Shown one piece after another: positions 1-10,803 of a DNA stretch of 64,000 nucleotides. Below the pieces are notes generated by a model. The model did no database searches and was not told the DNA's origin. It saw only the letters and a program-made list of their open reading frames with translations. Positions within the stretch are counted from its first letter, which is position 1, and each line of letters starts with the position of its first letter. Source of the DNA: Phallusia mammillata (lineage: Eukaryota; Chordata; Ascidiacea; Phlebobranchia; Ascidiidae); the NCBI GenBank assembly GCA_003260075.1, contig QLIY01000213.1:62001-126000 (forward strand), read 5' to 3'. A program made the position numbers and the translations under genes.

Positions 1-2217
1 TGTCGCTCTGCGTTTCGAAACACGAATAAGTTGACCTACATTAACGTTTACAGCGCAATATAACTAACATCGTAACATCTTAATTCCAACCAGTGAGAAA
101 ATGGTCAAGTGACGACTGCGTTCATGCGTGAAGCAGAGGCATTTTTTCCATGCGCCACTATCGTCAATCACTCCCATTGCGTCAGCTGTGCACTGAGCGA
201 GCACAAATTTGACAAAAGACAGCATGTAAAAACATATTTGGGGCTGTAAGAGTAATTACTGAGCCGAATGCACTGAAATTTTTAACAGTCAACAAGGAGC
301 ACCCTATCCACAGCTGTTTAAACTTTCAGCAGGTTAAGTCTTGTATTTCTGACCTCATTAACATGTGAACAAACAAACATATATTAGGGGGTAAGGGGTG
401 AAAATGGATATATACAACTTCAAGTTACAAAATACTTTAAAATACGCTGCAATGTACCAATCAAAAAAGTATGAAACTCCAGAATTATCTGCTTTAGCAA
501 GTATAGCCGTTTTAAAAATTTCACGTTTTGGGGGGCTGTGGGTGAACCGAGGGATCAAACGGAGTCAAAATGCACATGGACCATCTTTAGACCTATATCT
601 ATAATGCGTGTAAATTTGAAAAAGTTTGAACCACTCTTTATTGACCAAAACGTGAGAACAAATCCTCGTTAGACGGGAAATAATATAGACAAAAACAATA
701 TGTGTCCCCTTCAGGGAAGTGGACCCATAATTTTACAGCAAAGATCGGAATTATCCGACTATTACGATATTTGCTTCAAACAAAAAAGCTCAAGAAAAAT
801 CTATTCAAGGCACGTAATATGTATTAGCTAGGACATAATCATGATTGGCATCGTATGCACCTACTCTATTAACATCGTGAGTTCGTATCATATATAGGCC
901 TAAGGTAGGATTGCCATATTTTATAGTACACAATCCCTAAGTTTTGTGCGCGAACAATGTCATTTTTGTTAGTTGGCATGCAATGCATGGCAATGGAGAA
1001 GGTCGATTCTCAATTTCACATTGATTTAAACTTATTTAGTTGCACAAACTGACGCTAAATTAGAACATAGAATTACTTCCAGCTTTTTGCTGTCCCCGCA
1101 AAATTGCCTCACGGAGCCCTAAAGGACCGCGGACCCCAGTTTGAGAACCATTGGGTTAACCTTTTTTGCGATCCAATCACTTCTATTGCGGAATAAATTT
1201 AGAATATTCGGAAGTCACACGGACACGTTAGATACGATACTCTGATCCTTGTTAATTAACTTTCTGCCTAGGCTTCTGTTTAGTTAAGTTTATTAGGCAA
1301 TGCTTACTACTCTCACTATCCTTGAAACAATAAGCACATATATCACGGGTCGCCAACCTTTGTCATTCTAAAAACTATTAGGACCAATTTCAATTTGTCA
1401 CAGATAACAACACTGGAAGCCACCCTTTTTAGATTTGAAATAAAATGCCACTGTAAAAACGTTTTTATATCTCACGACATTCGACTTTTTGTTGTTAGTT
1501 AATTCCTTGCATATTAGGTACACAGTTAAAGCAAATGAAACTTCCCACGTTCCCACGTAGCATCGAATGCTGTGTTTTCTTGAGACGCGGATTTTTATTT
1601 CTGTATTTAACGCGTATTGTTATGATTTNTTTATTTCTGTATTTAACGCGTATTGTTAGACAACTAGCAACAAACAGGTATTGTTACGCGCGCATACACA
1701 CTGCAAAACGAAACAGTAACCTTGTACGTTAACCTGCGCGCTGCTAGTTTACCTCTTTACGTTTCATGGTATAGACGCGGTTGTAGCTAATTACTAGAAA
1801 TTTACTCCGTTGGTACATTAATTTCATAGTATGTTTATATTTTTTCTTAAATACCTGACTTTTTGAATGCTTGGTGACCGGCTGATTCGGTATAGCGCCT
1901 TCAATGGGCCTGGCGTGCTGTGATACCTGACTTTTAAGTTTATTTTTAACATTTCTCCCTGACGCAGATTTAAACACTAAATTCCCTGACATGTCCGGAA
2001 AATGCTGACGTGTGGCAACCCTAGCCTACGTCGAGACTTAGTGCAAACGTAAAATCTATGCATTGTGTAATATTGTATGAAGCACTTTAAAGAACATGGT
2101 GAAAAAACATGCACTTACCTCATTACGTTCAGCCTCCCTCCTTTTCCGCATGTTTTCTTTTTGGATTGGAAATAAGTGACGTCACGCATACACAATTGAT
2201 GACGTAATAAATTTCAG
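1..2217. other. Non-coding left flank, probably intron of the actin-related gene
   Basis: I see no convincing exon here. The first coding exon recognised begins at 2218 behind an acceptor, so this stretch is probably intron, with earlier exons left of the window. It holds a hAT-like element (1344-2024), a SINE fragment inside it, and a fragment resembling a hAT end near 1100-1150. A single ambiguous base lies at 1629, flanked by a short direct repeat of about 25 bases. Confidence 0.5.
1344..2024. mobile_element. hAT-like element of the 61.35-kb family, with SINE insertion
   Basis: CACGGGTCGCCAACCTTTG left end and GTGGCAACCCTAG right end; the interior (CTGCTAGTTTACCTCTTTAC..., GCGGTTGTAGCTAATTAC) matches the 61348 element. 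A SINE fragment lies at 1866-1924. Exact ends uncertain. Confidence 0.7.
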
Positions 2218-3473
2218 CTTCCGGTTGGAGGACGTCATCTAACGGATATGTTAGCGAGGATCGTTCAGCGAGAGAAGGGAGAAACTTTTACGTCAGTGTC
2301 TGAGATGGAAATCATAAACTCGATAAAGGAGCGATACGCTTCAGTGCACAAAGGTAGGAAGTTCGTTTACTTCAAAAATTTAAACAATAATGTAAATTCC
2401 TAAGCGAGAAGAGCGTACTCGTTCGTGCCTTGATGGTAAAATGGAGAAGTTTATTAATAGGAACTGCTCAGGTCGTAATATCCATCTGTACTATTTACTT
2501 ATTGAACAAAACTTACATCGTCATGTGACTCACAGACAGCAGTGTTACGTCACAACCAAGTGAACAGGAGATCCTTCTCCCCGACGGAAAAGTGATAACA
2601 CTCGACAAGGAGCTTTCCTCTTGCGTGGAGCCACTTTTTTCGCCAACAAATGTTGGAAGCACCTGTCCGGGACTTCCCCAAATAATCAAGCAAGCAGTTG
2701 AAAGGTGAATCCCCGCACATGCTACTGATTTGTTTTCGTTATGTCTTAAAATTTTTCTTTTGTGGGCAAATTTTTTACTCACAAAACATAATAGTGTATA
2801 TAAACGAGCGTAACTGATGTAGCCCTTCATATCACTGATGATGGCATGAGTATTTGCCGAAACGTTTGAACAATAAAGCGCGTCGATTTTTACGTCTATT
2901 TGGGCCGTTATATTCATCATTAAACTTATAATCGCATACTTACGTGATGCAGAACATAGAACATCTGCAAATCTGTTACAAATGCACAAACGTGGCGCAC
3001 TAAGATATAGCTTGAAATTTGAGACGGGGGGGGGGTCGCACACTTACGTGATGCAGAACATAGAACATCTGCAAATCTGTCACAAATGCACAAACGTGGC
3101 GCACTAAGATATAGCTTGAAATTTGAGACTAAAGATTTTCAAAAGAAATTGGCTTTTGTGTTACCTGATAACTGCACAGTTACGTCACAATTACGTTTAT
3201 TCCAGAGTCGACCCGGACCTTATGACGTATGGAGACAACACGATACTTTTGGCGGGAGGCAACTCGATGCTGAATGGATTAAAGTCACGTGTACAACAAG
3301 ATGTGAGCGATTTGGTTGGTGGACTGAACGTCCAATCAGCGGAGTGCAGTGAAAACGCTTCGTGGATCGGTGCGTCGCTTCTGGCCCAGCAATCCAACTT
3401 CACGAGTCAGTGTGTTAACGAGGATTTGTATTTCGAACACGGCGCCAAAATCGTCCACAGAATGTGTTTCTAA
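2218..3473 (+). CDS. Actin-related protein, C-terminal part (three exons, 5' part missing)
   Basis: Exons 2218-2353, 2536-2704 and 3206-3473 join in frame and encode the last 190 residues of an actin-fold protein. Exon 1 begins LPVGGRHLTDML, matching the actin segment that reads AGRDLTDYL, and continues into an IKERYASV stretch like actin's IKEKLCYV. Exon 2 carries LLPDGKVITLDKE and EPLFSPTNVG. Exon 3 has NTILLAGGNSMLNGL, like actin NTVLSGGTTMYPG, then a WIGASLLA segment like actin WIGGSILA, and ends KIVHRMCF where actin ends SIVHRKCF. It is too divergent to be conventional actin; an ARP or testis-type actin-like protein is more likely. N-terminal exons should lie left of the window. The second intron carries a hammerhead-like repeat and a duplicated block around a 10-G run. 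Family assignment is firm, subfamily unknown. Confidence 0.85.
2805..2868 (+). ncRNA. Hammerhead-ribozyme-like motif inside a dispersed repeat
   Basis: A three-way junction can be drawn by hand. Stem III pairs CGAGCG (2805-2810) with CGTTTG (2863-2868); a GTA cleavage-type triplet ends at 2812. Stem I pairs TGATGT (2815-2820) with ATATCA (2829-2834). The core CTGATGA follows at 2835-2841. Stem II pairs GGCA (2843-2846) with TGCC (2855-2858), and GAAA follows at 2859-2862. The departure from the canonical fold is two unpaired bases (AC) between the triplet and stem I. The surrounding repeat (about 2794-2928) recurs near 20.7, 49.8, 51.5 and 52.2 kb. Activity is untested. Confidence 0.5.
2932..3129. 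repeat. Direct duplication of about 90 bp around a 10-G run
   Basis: The block starting TCGCA at 2932 is repeated from 3036 with only a couple of base differences; the two copies are separated by exactly ten G. This looks like two overlapping contig or haplotype ends left unmerged inside the intron of the actin-related gene. Confidence 0.8.
3026..3035. other. 10-G run, probable assembly-gap filler
   Basis: Exactly ten G with the same sequence on both sides. Confidence 0.75.
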
Positions 3474-3564
3474 CCTGGTTCTGATCGACAGGATCAATTT
3501 CAGCAAAGGTTCCAGCCCGCGTGATGCAGCGAGAGTAGCAGTGACGCAGTTACCATGGTTACCC

Positions 3565-3734
3565 CAGTGGTGGGATTCAATCGGTTCTGTAGAACCGCCT
3601 CACGACATTTTATGAGATCAGCGAACCGGTTAGCATTACTGGTTACTGTCAATTGACTTTTTGTAACAGAACCGTCTGAAAAATACGACTTTTGTGATAG
3701 AACCGGCTGACGAAAAATTTGAATCCCACCACTG
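3565..3734. mobile_element. hAT-type MITE, family 1 (CAGTGGTGGGATTCA ends)
   Basis: Starts CAGTGGTGGGATTCA and ends with its reverse complement. It is flanked by a perfect 8-base direct repeat, GGTTACCC at 3557-3564 and 3735-3742. The interior has repeated GAACCGGTT/AACCGGTTC motifs. The 8-base target duplication and CAG...CTG ends are hallmarks of the hAT superfamily; at about 170 bp it has no transposase. It sits between two converging genes. Confidence 0.9.
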
Positions 3735-3995
3735 GGTTACCCGTTTTTATTTCTCTTCGCTCTGTGTTTGCACTTTTTACTCGATTCACTTGTTCGTGCA
3801 TTAATCCGTGGCAGTATTACGTCATCGGTTGTAAATTGGTGCGTTTTTTTTTTCAGTTTTCGCTTTTTATTGTACGATATGTCGTAAGCGCTTTTTTACA
3901 AATACAGTTTTATAAACTTAAGTGGAAAAATCTGTTTCGGGTTGTTCATTTCATCACAAAGTTTGTTTTATGTTTAAGCAACGATTTCCGAGTTT

Positions 3996-4745
3996 TTATT
4001 GAACTTTCTCTTCGTTTTCCATGCTTGCAAGAAGTTTTCCGTTCTTTTGGCCATTCGGCTAAGATAAACAAACGGTAAATAAAAAATTTACTAAAAACAC
4101 ACAAATGAAATTATATAGCCTAAGTCTACCTGTAAAATCAAATTAATAGAGTCCAGCATTTTATCCAAACTTGACTGTGTCCTTGTCAAAACGTCTTTAT
4201 GAGATTCCAACATTTGGTCAAATTTATTCTCTTCCACTTTCAGATGTTCTGACAGAATCTCCTCAATTTTTTGCTCTTTCTAAAATTTTATTCAGCCAAA
4301 AAAAAGATAGTTAGCAAATACTCGACGTAAAGTAACAGAAACGTTACCTTAACATGGGCTTCGTCGCTCCACATCTTATTAATAAAGCTGGAAATAAAAA
4401 TTGTTTGTGAAAAAAAAAGATATTTTATGCTATCGAAATAACTTACCTTAATAAAAACTTTAAACCATAGAAAAGCATCAGACTTATTACCATAATGGCA
4501 ATAAGATTCACCCAAAATGTAATATCAAAAAGTTTAGACTTCAAATAACCGGGAGATTGCAGCTTGTCAAAAACCTCCAGAATTTCATCGGACAAAGTCG
4601 CTGGTTTTTTAACAATCACGGGTGCTGCTTGTTCGTAACCAAATATCCACGCAAAAATAGATAATGGCTCTGCTACGGGCTTTGGTGGTTCGGGTTCCGT
4701 CGCAAAAAGTCCGAAAAATGAAAAAATGTCGTTCCAGGGCGACAT
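3996..4745 (-). CDS. Small membrane protein with C-terminal coiled coil (unknown)
   Basis: Four exons on the minus strand (4745-4447, 4387-4348, 4279-4130, 4058-3996) join with compatible phases and GT-AG sites into a complete 183-residue reading frame ending in TAA. The start is the first ATG at 4745. The N-terminus is rich in F, W, P and acidic residues; one strong transmembrane segment lies at roughly residues 82-99 (ITFWVNLIAIMVISLMLFYG). The third exon is a charged helix with heptad-like spacing (KEQKIEEILSEHLKVEE), probably a coiled coil. No signal peptide or catalytic motif is visible and I do not recognise the family. It could be an organelle-membrane tether, but that is a guess. It converges with the actin-related gene and diverges from the F-box gene. 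Confidence 0.75.
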
Positions 4746-5483
4746 GGCTGAGTGCACTTCAACAATTTAACGAAACATAAAAATATTTATTGTTTTTAGT
4801 TTTCCTGACTCATCACTTCATTGAGTTTATGACGCAATACAAGGAACAATTGTTACAAAACACGAAACAATTATGTTAATTGTTTACGTTTTTCACTTTT
4901 TTCGGTTGATTGAACATTTGCGTTGCCACAACGCAGCGACATATCAACGGTGAAGCACTCCCGTGATGAGCTTGTTTACTCACGATTTTCACGTGTTTTG
5001 AGATCAAATTTCACTAGTTGTAGCAGAAAAGAAACTTAGTTTGTAGGGTAAAATATTTGAACCTCGTTTACGTTAGACGTGAACGAAAATATTACAGCCC
5101 GTCCTTACATGTTGTGTTTTGATTTAAAAGCACAGAGAAAGAAAAAAAGCGTGTCTCAATACCAGTATTAATAATATATTTTAATTCCACTGGCTGTAGC
5201 AAAGTTTCAACTAAGTTTGGTGGTGGTGAACCGGTTTAAACTAACGCATTTACATAATTAGCAATATTTTAGATTGAAAAGCATAGAGAAAGAAAAAAAA
5301 ATTAAAAAAATGATTTTTACCTGGTTTTTATGAAACAGTCTAAATATTTAATTGATCCAAAGCAAAAATCTTTCTTTTTTACATTCTACTGTCTGAGGGT
5401 GTCCTTAAGTAACAAAATTGTTTCAGCTCCATCACCAGTATTGATAAAATATTTTCATTGCAGCCCATAGCACTTTGATAGAA
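4746..5483. promoter_or_regulatory. Divergent intergenic region between two genes
   Basis: Only 738 bp separate the start codons of the membrane/coiled-coil gene (-) and the F-box gene (+), so both promoters or 5' leaders must lie here. The DNA is AT-rich with no clear TATA element or repeat. A plausible 3' splice site, TTTCATTGCAG, precedes the F-box start at about 5452-5463, so the F-box gene may have a non-coding first exon in this interval. Confidence 0.35.
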
Positions 5484-6836
5484 ATGAGCTCCTCACGAAA
5501 AGCTGCTCTGTCAACAAAAGTAAAATACAATTTAAAACAATTACAACAGCAAAAACTTTCACTACAAAAACGTTTTAAACAAGCAACAGTTGATTTGCCT
5601 GATGAAATGTGGAAAGAGGTTATTGGATATCTTGATTTGCAAAGTGTTTTGACTTTTCCATGTGTCTGCAAGAAATGGAGGTGCTTAGTTGATAATGAAA
5701 CTCTTTGGCAAAGAGTATTTCTAAAGCACGCTGCTATTTCACCATTTACTTTCCGAATTCCAGATTCCACAGCTGGGGAAGCGAAAGGCACGAGTTTCTG
5801 GAAATCAAAATGTTTGAAATATTTTATTGGGCAAAGAAACAAGTATTATAAATCTAAAGTAAAGAAAAATATCTACACAGAAACAACCAACAATATGGAA
5901 CAGTTGCTAAAAAACATTGGTGTAAAATTTCAACTGGGCATTGAAGATGTTGCAGGGAAAAAACATTGTCTAAAACTGTCGTTTAAAAAGGTTTTTAAAT
6001 CTAGCACTCTGCTTCAATGGAACAGTTTAAATCTTTTTCCAGATTGGAGAGAAATTAAAGTTGTAAAAGTTATCGGTCTAGTTCCTGTGCTCTACCAAGC
6101 TTACAACAAACCATTGAAAAGTTCACCGTTGCAGAAAAGTTTGTTGGCCTCGATCGTTATACCTAAAGGTCTCCAAACAAGCTGCAGTGATGAAAAACTT
6201 TCGCTAATTAGAGTGACATCATTTTTATGTGTTGCTTTGTGGAAAGGCTCGACAGATGTAGCTTTTGTTATGGCATCTTTACACCATTATAATCTCATTG
6301 ACAAATTGCTTTATGGATCAGAAGAAAGAATGTACTCCATTGAACACTGTCCAATACTAGATGATATTGACCACAAATATGGATTACACAGTTACGACTG
6401 CCATTTACACCTACATTCATCCAGTGAGACAATATGGGAAGAAAAATTTACTTGTATGGGCTGCGAAATAATAGATAAACTTGTTCAACTTAATGTCACC
6501 AGATTTTCTCCTTTTTGTGATTCTGTGCCAAGTTTATCATGGAAGACTGACTTGTTTCATGGCAGTTTAAACAGAGTTGCACTACTTGATGTAACTGTGA
6601 TTGATTGCAACAAAGTAATTATGTGGAGTAACAGTGGAATAGTGATCGGAGAAAGCTCACAGCAAACTGAAGTTGACTTTGACAACTTTACTGAAGAGTT
6701 TTTATTTACCTTAACTGATCAGTTTGGTTCGGTGGAAATGAAATACAAGTTAACTGACGGAAATTACATCATTACAGCTGTTAAAGTTGGAATTTGGGTA
6801 AAACATTTGAATGGCTGGTTTGCTACTAATTACTGA
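5484..6836 (+). CDS. F-box protein (possibly FBXO15-like), single coding exon
   Basis: An uninterrupted 450-residue frame. The start is taken at ATG 5484, the first ATG after the likely acceptor at 5463. After a basic, Gln-rich N-terminus, an F-box lies at about residues 37-80: it begins VDLPDEMWKEVIGYLDLQSV and continues with FPCVCKKWRCLVDNETLWQRVF. It has the usual LP, leucine, C-K-W and LW positions that bind Skp1 in SCF ubiquitin ligases. The remaining 370 residues lack WD40, LRR or Kelch repeats and should hold the substrate-binding part. The length and lack of a common repeat resemble FBXO15, but I cannot confirm this without alignment. An AATAAA at about 7262 could serve as polyadenylation signal. 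Confidence 0.85.
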   Translation: MSSSRKAALSTKVKYNLKQLQQQKLSLQKRFKQATVDLPDEMWKEVIGYLDLQSVLTFPCVCKKWRCLVDNETLWQRVFLKHAAISPFTFRIPDSTAGEAKGTSFWKSKCLKYFIGQRNKYYKSKVKKNIYTETTNNMEQLLKNIGVKFQLGIEDVAGKKHCLKLSFKKVFKSSTLLQWNSLNLFPDWREIKVVKVIGLVPVLYQAYNKPLKSSPLQKSLLASIVIPKGLQTSCSDEKLSLIRVTSFLCVALWKGSTDVAFVMASLHHYNLIDKLLYGSEERMYSIEHCPILDDIDHKYGLHSYDCHLHLHSSSETIWEEKFTCMGCEIIDKLVQLNVTRFSPFCDSVPSLSWKTDLFHGSLNRVALLDVTVIDCNKVIMWSNSGIVIGESSQQTEVDFDNFTEEFLFTLTDQFGSVEMKYKLTDGNYIITAVKVGIWVKHLNGWFATNY

Positions 6837-7920
6837 CATTTAAATAAGCAGGCAGTGTTCTTTGTTTTAATTAGTGCAATGCATAGTATGTATTTTTCTG
6901 TCATACTTGAGATGAAACTAGTGGTGGGATTCAGCCGGTTCTACAGAACTGTCTAACAAAATTTTATGAGATCAGCGAATTGTAACAGAGCCGGCTGAGA
7001 AATATGAGTTTTGTGATAGAACCGGCTGACAATTTGAATCCCACCACTGGATGAAACCCTATTTGACTTTCAAAAGTTGTTTCTACCAGCATTTTTACGC
7101 TTAATTTATTTGTTGAGTTTGCAGTGAAATATTGATTTATTACAATGGTAAAGCTATCAAAAAATTTTAATGATTGTACACCGTTTGAGTGCTACCAACA
7201 ACTGCAAGGCTCTAAAACTTTATGTGATAAAGATTATTAAAGTTTCCTTTGTTATGTAAAGAATAAATTAACTAGTGTTGGTGGTTTCATGTTTAACAAA
7301 ATATGCAAGAAAACAGATCGAAAAAGTTAAACTGTGTGACAATGAATGTTGTTTGCACAATAAATAAAGATGTGAACAAACACAGCTATCTATGTGTCAC
7401 AGGGCCAAATGACATAACTTGTTTTTCAGTTTCACTTCACTGACAGTTAGAGGAAAGGGTACAGAGGATACTGATATAACTCTTCAGTTGACTTACTTGG
7501 TGCCTATTGGTTGTGAACTACTGACATAAAACAGACAAAGACAATTGTTGATTTGAATTATCTTCATAGGGGTGAAGTCAATGTACCTGCTTAGTACAGA
7601 CATTGGGCGAGCTTAAAATGGACATTAATGCAACTTTAAACTAAATGTGAAAAACATAGAGATGATTTTTAGGGAGCATAGTAGCTACAAGCAGTATCTT
7701 TACAATGACAAACATGGCATTACATACAGGCAAAGTTTAAACAGTGTTTTTTTTTCTTCTAACATTTAAATCATGAACATCTAAGGTTCATGAAATTATT
7801 CATTACTGTTTCTCAAACATGTTTTGTAAAAAACAGTGTTTTTTTTTGTTTTTTTTAAAAACCAGCTGTACAGGGAAATTATACCTGTGTTTCATTTATA
7901 TTTTGCAACCACACTCAGCA
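6837..7920. other. 3' flank of the F-box gene and upstream of the Ig gene
   Basis: No exon seen. Contains one family-1 MITE (6919-7049), likely F-box 3' UTR, and AT-rich DNA leading to the signal-peptide exon at 7921. Confidence 0.5.
6919..7049. mobile_element. hAT-type MITE, family 1 (shortened)
   Basis: Ends match family 1, with the first base mutated from C to T. Flanked by a perfect 8-base duplication GATGAAAC at 6911-6918 and 7050-7057. It lacks part of the interior present in the 170-180 bp copies. Confidence 0.9.
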
Positions 7921-9725
7921 ATGATTTACAAACTTATTTTGTGCAGTTTTCTTATTTTGCATGCAGGTATGTACAATTGATTTCTGTAGAAAACAAATAC
8001 AGCTTGTATTCAAGTGATCTCAATGCCAAAAAAGTTCAGTAATCAAGTCATATCACTCCTTGGTACATCTTAACATAAATTAGTTTGAATAAACTGCTGC
8101 CAGGCATATTGTATCAACAACTTTTTAGCTCTTCCAGCAGTTTTTATTTTAATATGCCGACGTTTCGATGTCCAATACGGGACGCCTTAATCAGGGTAAT
8201 AACATAAATTGAAAACACAAATTTGTCATAAGGCAAAAACAAAAGCAACTTTTGCACCATTGAGCTAGGTGTTATCATTCGACCATTGATGAGCACTGTG
8301 ATTTTTTACCACCGCTTATTTACATATATATTTCCTATCGCAGCCAGTTGTTTTGCAACTGCCTTGTACTGTTGGTCATCGAATTTGAATATATACCTAC
8401 AGTTGCTGTGCAAGTCTTGCCTCAAACAGATATATGAACTAATAAAATAACTAAACATATTAGATATTATGTCAAGACCAAATTTAATACATACAAAATA
8501 AGAGAAATAATTTTACTATTCAGTAAATGGGAGAAGAGGTCAGTCATATCTGCCAGTTCAGGATATTGTTTCTGGAGATGAAGTTTCTTTTCCGTGTATT
8601 ACTCCGGGTGACGACGACTACATAAAATGGAAATTTCAAGCCAATGGATCGGACATTGTGATTGATGCCGGTCTGGTATACCCTGGTGGAATCGTCACCG
8701 TGTTTTCTCAATTTGATCTACCACCGTAAGTAGAGCAGAACTACTTACAATAACTTTACCCATGTAAGTTTTTTACATCTAAATGCAACTAAAACAAAAT
8801 TATGACATCTTTACTTATCTTCTTGAAAATGTTGGATTTCATGTAAAATCTTATTTTCACAGTGGCCGGTCAACGCTCATCAACGGAGTGTTCACTATCA
8901 CTGATGTTCAACTGAAAGATGAAGGAGATTATTGGTGCGAAATTTCAACTGTTAGTGCCCCAAGTGTGCTTAGTGACAAACACCCCCTGCATGTGTGGAT
9001 TACGCCGCAAGAGCCTGTCGTGACAGGGTTACATGTTAACGGCTCCATACTTGAACATACTGAAAGTCCGGTAGCAAGATGCTCAAGCAAGGTAAGGAGT
9101 AAACTTTTTTTTTTTCATTCTGCTCATATACTGTATTTGGTAATAGATACAGTTGAAATATGTACAGGGTGCTTATGTAAAAAGAGTTTTAAGATTAAGT
9201 GTGATCAAAATATTATGTACATCTATGTTGATGATGCTTTGTTGGAATAGACCGATTACTGGCACTAATATTCTGCATATTCTCGATTATTATCATTATT
9301 GGCGACTGGAAAACAACACATTTGTAATCGATGTTGATGACACTTTGTTGGTTATCTAAAAATTTCTTCCTAGATTGAGCTTGTCAGGTTGTTTGGGTGT
9401 AATACTTGTTAATCTGCAAAGCACAATAGTGGATGCTTATTAGTAGATTTCAGTAAATGTTGCAAGTGTTTATATTTGTTTCCAGGCTGGAAAACCACAT
9501 TCAGATATCAGGTGGATGAATGGAACGACTGGAGTTGGAATTGGACAACCGGTTGTGGAAAAAAACTCAATCAGTGATCAACTGTGGGATATTTCACTCG
9601 ATCTTGTGCTGGAAAATCCATCTCAATTTGGTGATCAACATGAATTTCAGTGTGTTATTTCCCACCCTGCTTATAAAGGGGTGGACAAAGTCATAACATT
9701 TTCAGTTGACGTACTTGCCACATAA
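7921..9725 (+). CDS. Secreted two-Ig-domain nectin-like protein
   Basis: Four exons (7921-7966, 8524-8725, 8863-9091, 9486-9725) join in phase to 238 residues. Exon 1 encodes a hydrophobic signal peptide (MIYKLILCSFLILHA). Exons 2-3 form a V-type Ig domain with the first cysteine in VSFPC, a YIKWKF tryptophan, and DEGDYWCEIS at the second cysteine. Exon 4 completes a second Ig domain (cysteine in VARCSSK, then a DIRWMNG tryptophan, then FQCVISHP); the wording resembles the second domain of nectins. Exon 4 then runs into TAA TAA with no usable donor, whereas its paralogue at 16596 has GTAAGT at the equivalent place. The product is therefore predicted to be soluble. It lies immediately upstream of, and parallel to, the membrane-bound paralogue, so it may be a competitor or decoy. 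A recent loss of the downstream exons is equally possible. Confidence 0.8.
8098..8215. repeat. Repeat with GACGTTTCGATGTCC...CAGGGT core
   Basis: Intronic repeat related to those at 21.1 and 57.7 kb: it contains GCCAGGCATATTGTATCAA, then GCTCTTCCAGCAG, then the reverse complement of a CTGATGA-like...GAAACGTC pair, here degraded to CCTGATTAAGG...CGAAACGTC. Confidence 0.6.
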
Positions 9726-9923
9726 TAACAGATGCATGAAGCAAGGAGTTATTTTAATGGAAACAAACATAATTTATCTAATAGGCTACTTAGAATATTT
9801 AAGTGTATAGGATTGTGATTTTTCCTAATTTAAGTGATACAATCTACTGATCAAGCTTTTTTGTAAAAAAATTCTTCTGTTGTCAATATTACACAAAAAT
9901 ATATAATTTTTCCAACACTATTG

Positions 9924-9925
<2 letters not shown>

Positions 9926-9980
<55 letters not shown>
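9926..9980. other. 55-G run, probable gap filler
   Basis: The homologous copy at about 11005 has only about four ordinary bases (TATC) where this run stands. Confidence 0.75.
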
Positions 9981-9982
<2 letters not shown>

Positions 9983-10339
9983 ACAAAATGCGGTCCCAAA
10001 ACGTTTTTTTTTTCGGAACTATAGTTGTTTGTTCGCGCGAAGTCTCCTTGCTGTTGCACTTTGTCACGTATTTGTTGATCCACGGTTAATAATTAACCAC
10101 TCGCTTCTTCCTTAGTGCTTCCACTGTTTGCAAATCACCGCTCACCGTACCCCTTGTACCTTGTTATCTTTTAATTTTTGTCGGTTGATGGAGCAAGCTT
10201 GCGCCAAAATGTTTAAATAAATCAAGACGATTTAGTGTCTTTGTGGAAGGTAGATGATTTACAACAAAAAGACCAATTGGCTTGAAAAAAAAGCCGCCAT
10301 CTATTACAAAACATACAAAACCGCACACAGAACCCAAAA

Positions 10340-10349
10340 GGGGGGGGGG
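10340..10349. other. 10-G run at the joint of the 1-kb duplication
   Basis: Exactly ten G separating the end of one unit from the start of the next. Confidence 0.75.
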
Positions 10350-10501
10350 TTTCTCGATTATTATTATTATCGACGGCTGAAAAATGACACATTTGTAATC
10401 GATGTTGATGATACTTTGTTAGTTATCTAAAAAAAAACTCCTAGATTGAGCTTGTCAGGTTGTTTGGGTGTAATACTTGTGTTAAACTGCAAAGCACAAT
10501 A

Positions 10502-10511
10502 GGGGGGGGGG
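10502..10511. other. 10-G run, probable gap filler
   Basis: The paralogous position near 9430 reads ATAGTGGATGC; here the middle is replaced by ten G. Confidence 0.75.
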
Positions 10512-10563
10512 TGCTTATTTGTATGTTTAAGGAAATGTTCCTGTTATTTATGTTTGTTTTCAG

Positions 10564-10803
10564 GCCGGAAAACCACATTCAGATATCAAGTGGATGAATG
10601 GAACAACTGTAGTTGGAATTGGACAACCAGTTGTGGAACGAAACTCATTCAGTGACCAATTGTGGGACATTTCACTTGATCTTGTGCTCGAAAATCCAAC
10701 TCAATTTGGTGATCAACATGAATTTCAGTGTGTTATTTCCCACCCTGCTTATAAAGGGGTGGACAAAGTCATAACATTATCAGTTGACGTACTTGCCACA
10801 TAA
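10564..10803 (+). pseudogene. Orphan extra copy of the second-Ig exon
   Basis: A 240-base exon behind a good acceptor (TTTGTTTTCAG), with the same length, frame and TAA TAA end as the last exon of the secreted Ig gene, differing at only a few residues (MNGTTVVGIGQPVVERNSF here). No signal-peptide or V-domain exon accompanies it, and it lies in a 1-kb block separated from its twin by a 10-G run. The likely explanation is a second haplotype placed in tandem; a real mutually exclusive terminal exon is the alternative. Confidence 0.65.

Noticed and set aside
2513-3043. 176-codon open frame on the minus strand
   Set aside because: Antisense to an actin-related exon and runs into the repeat and the 10-G run.
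3719-4078. 119-codon open frame on the plus strand
   Set aside because: Overlaps the last exon of the minus-strand membrane/coiled-coil gene and is T-rich without domain signal.
9921-10115. Open frame with a long polyglycine stretch
   Set aside because: It consists of a 55-G run read as glycine codons; the paralogous copy shows that the run stands for a few bases.
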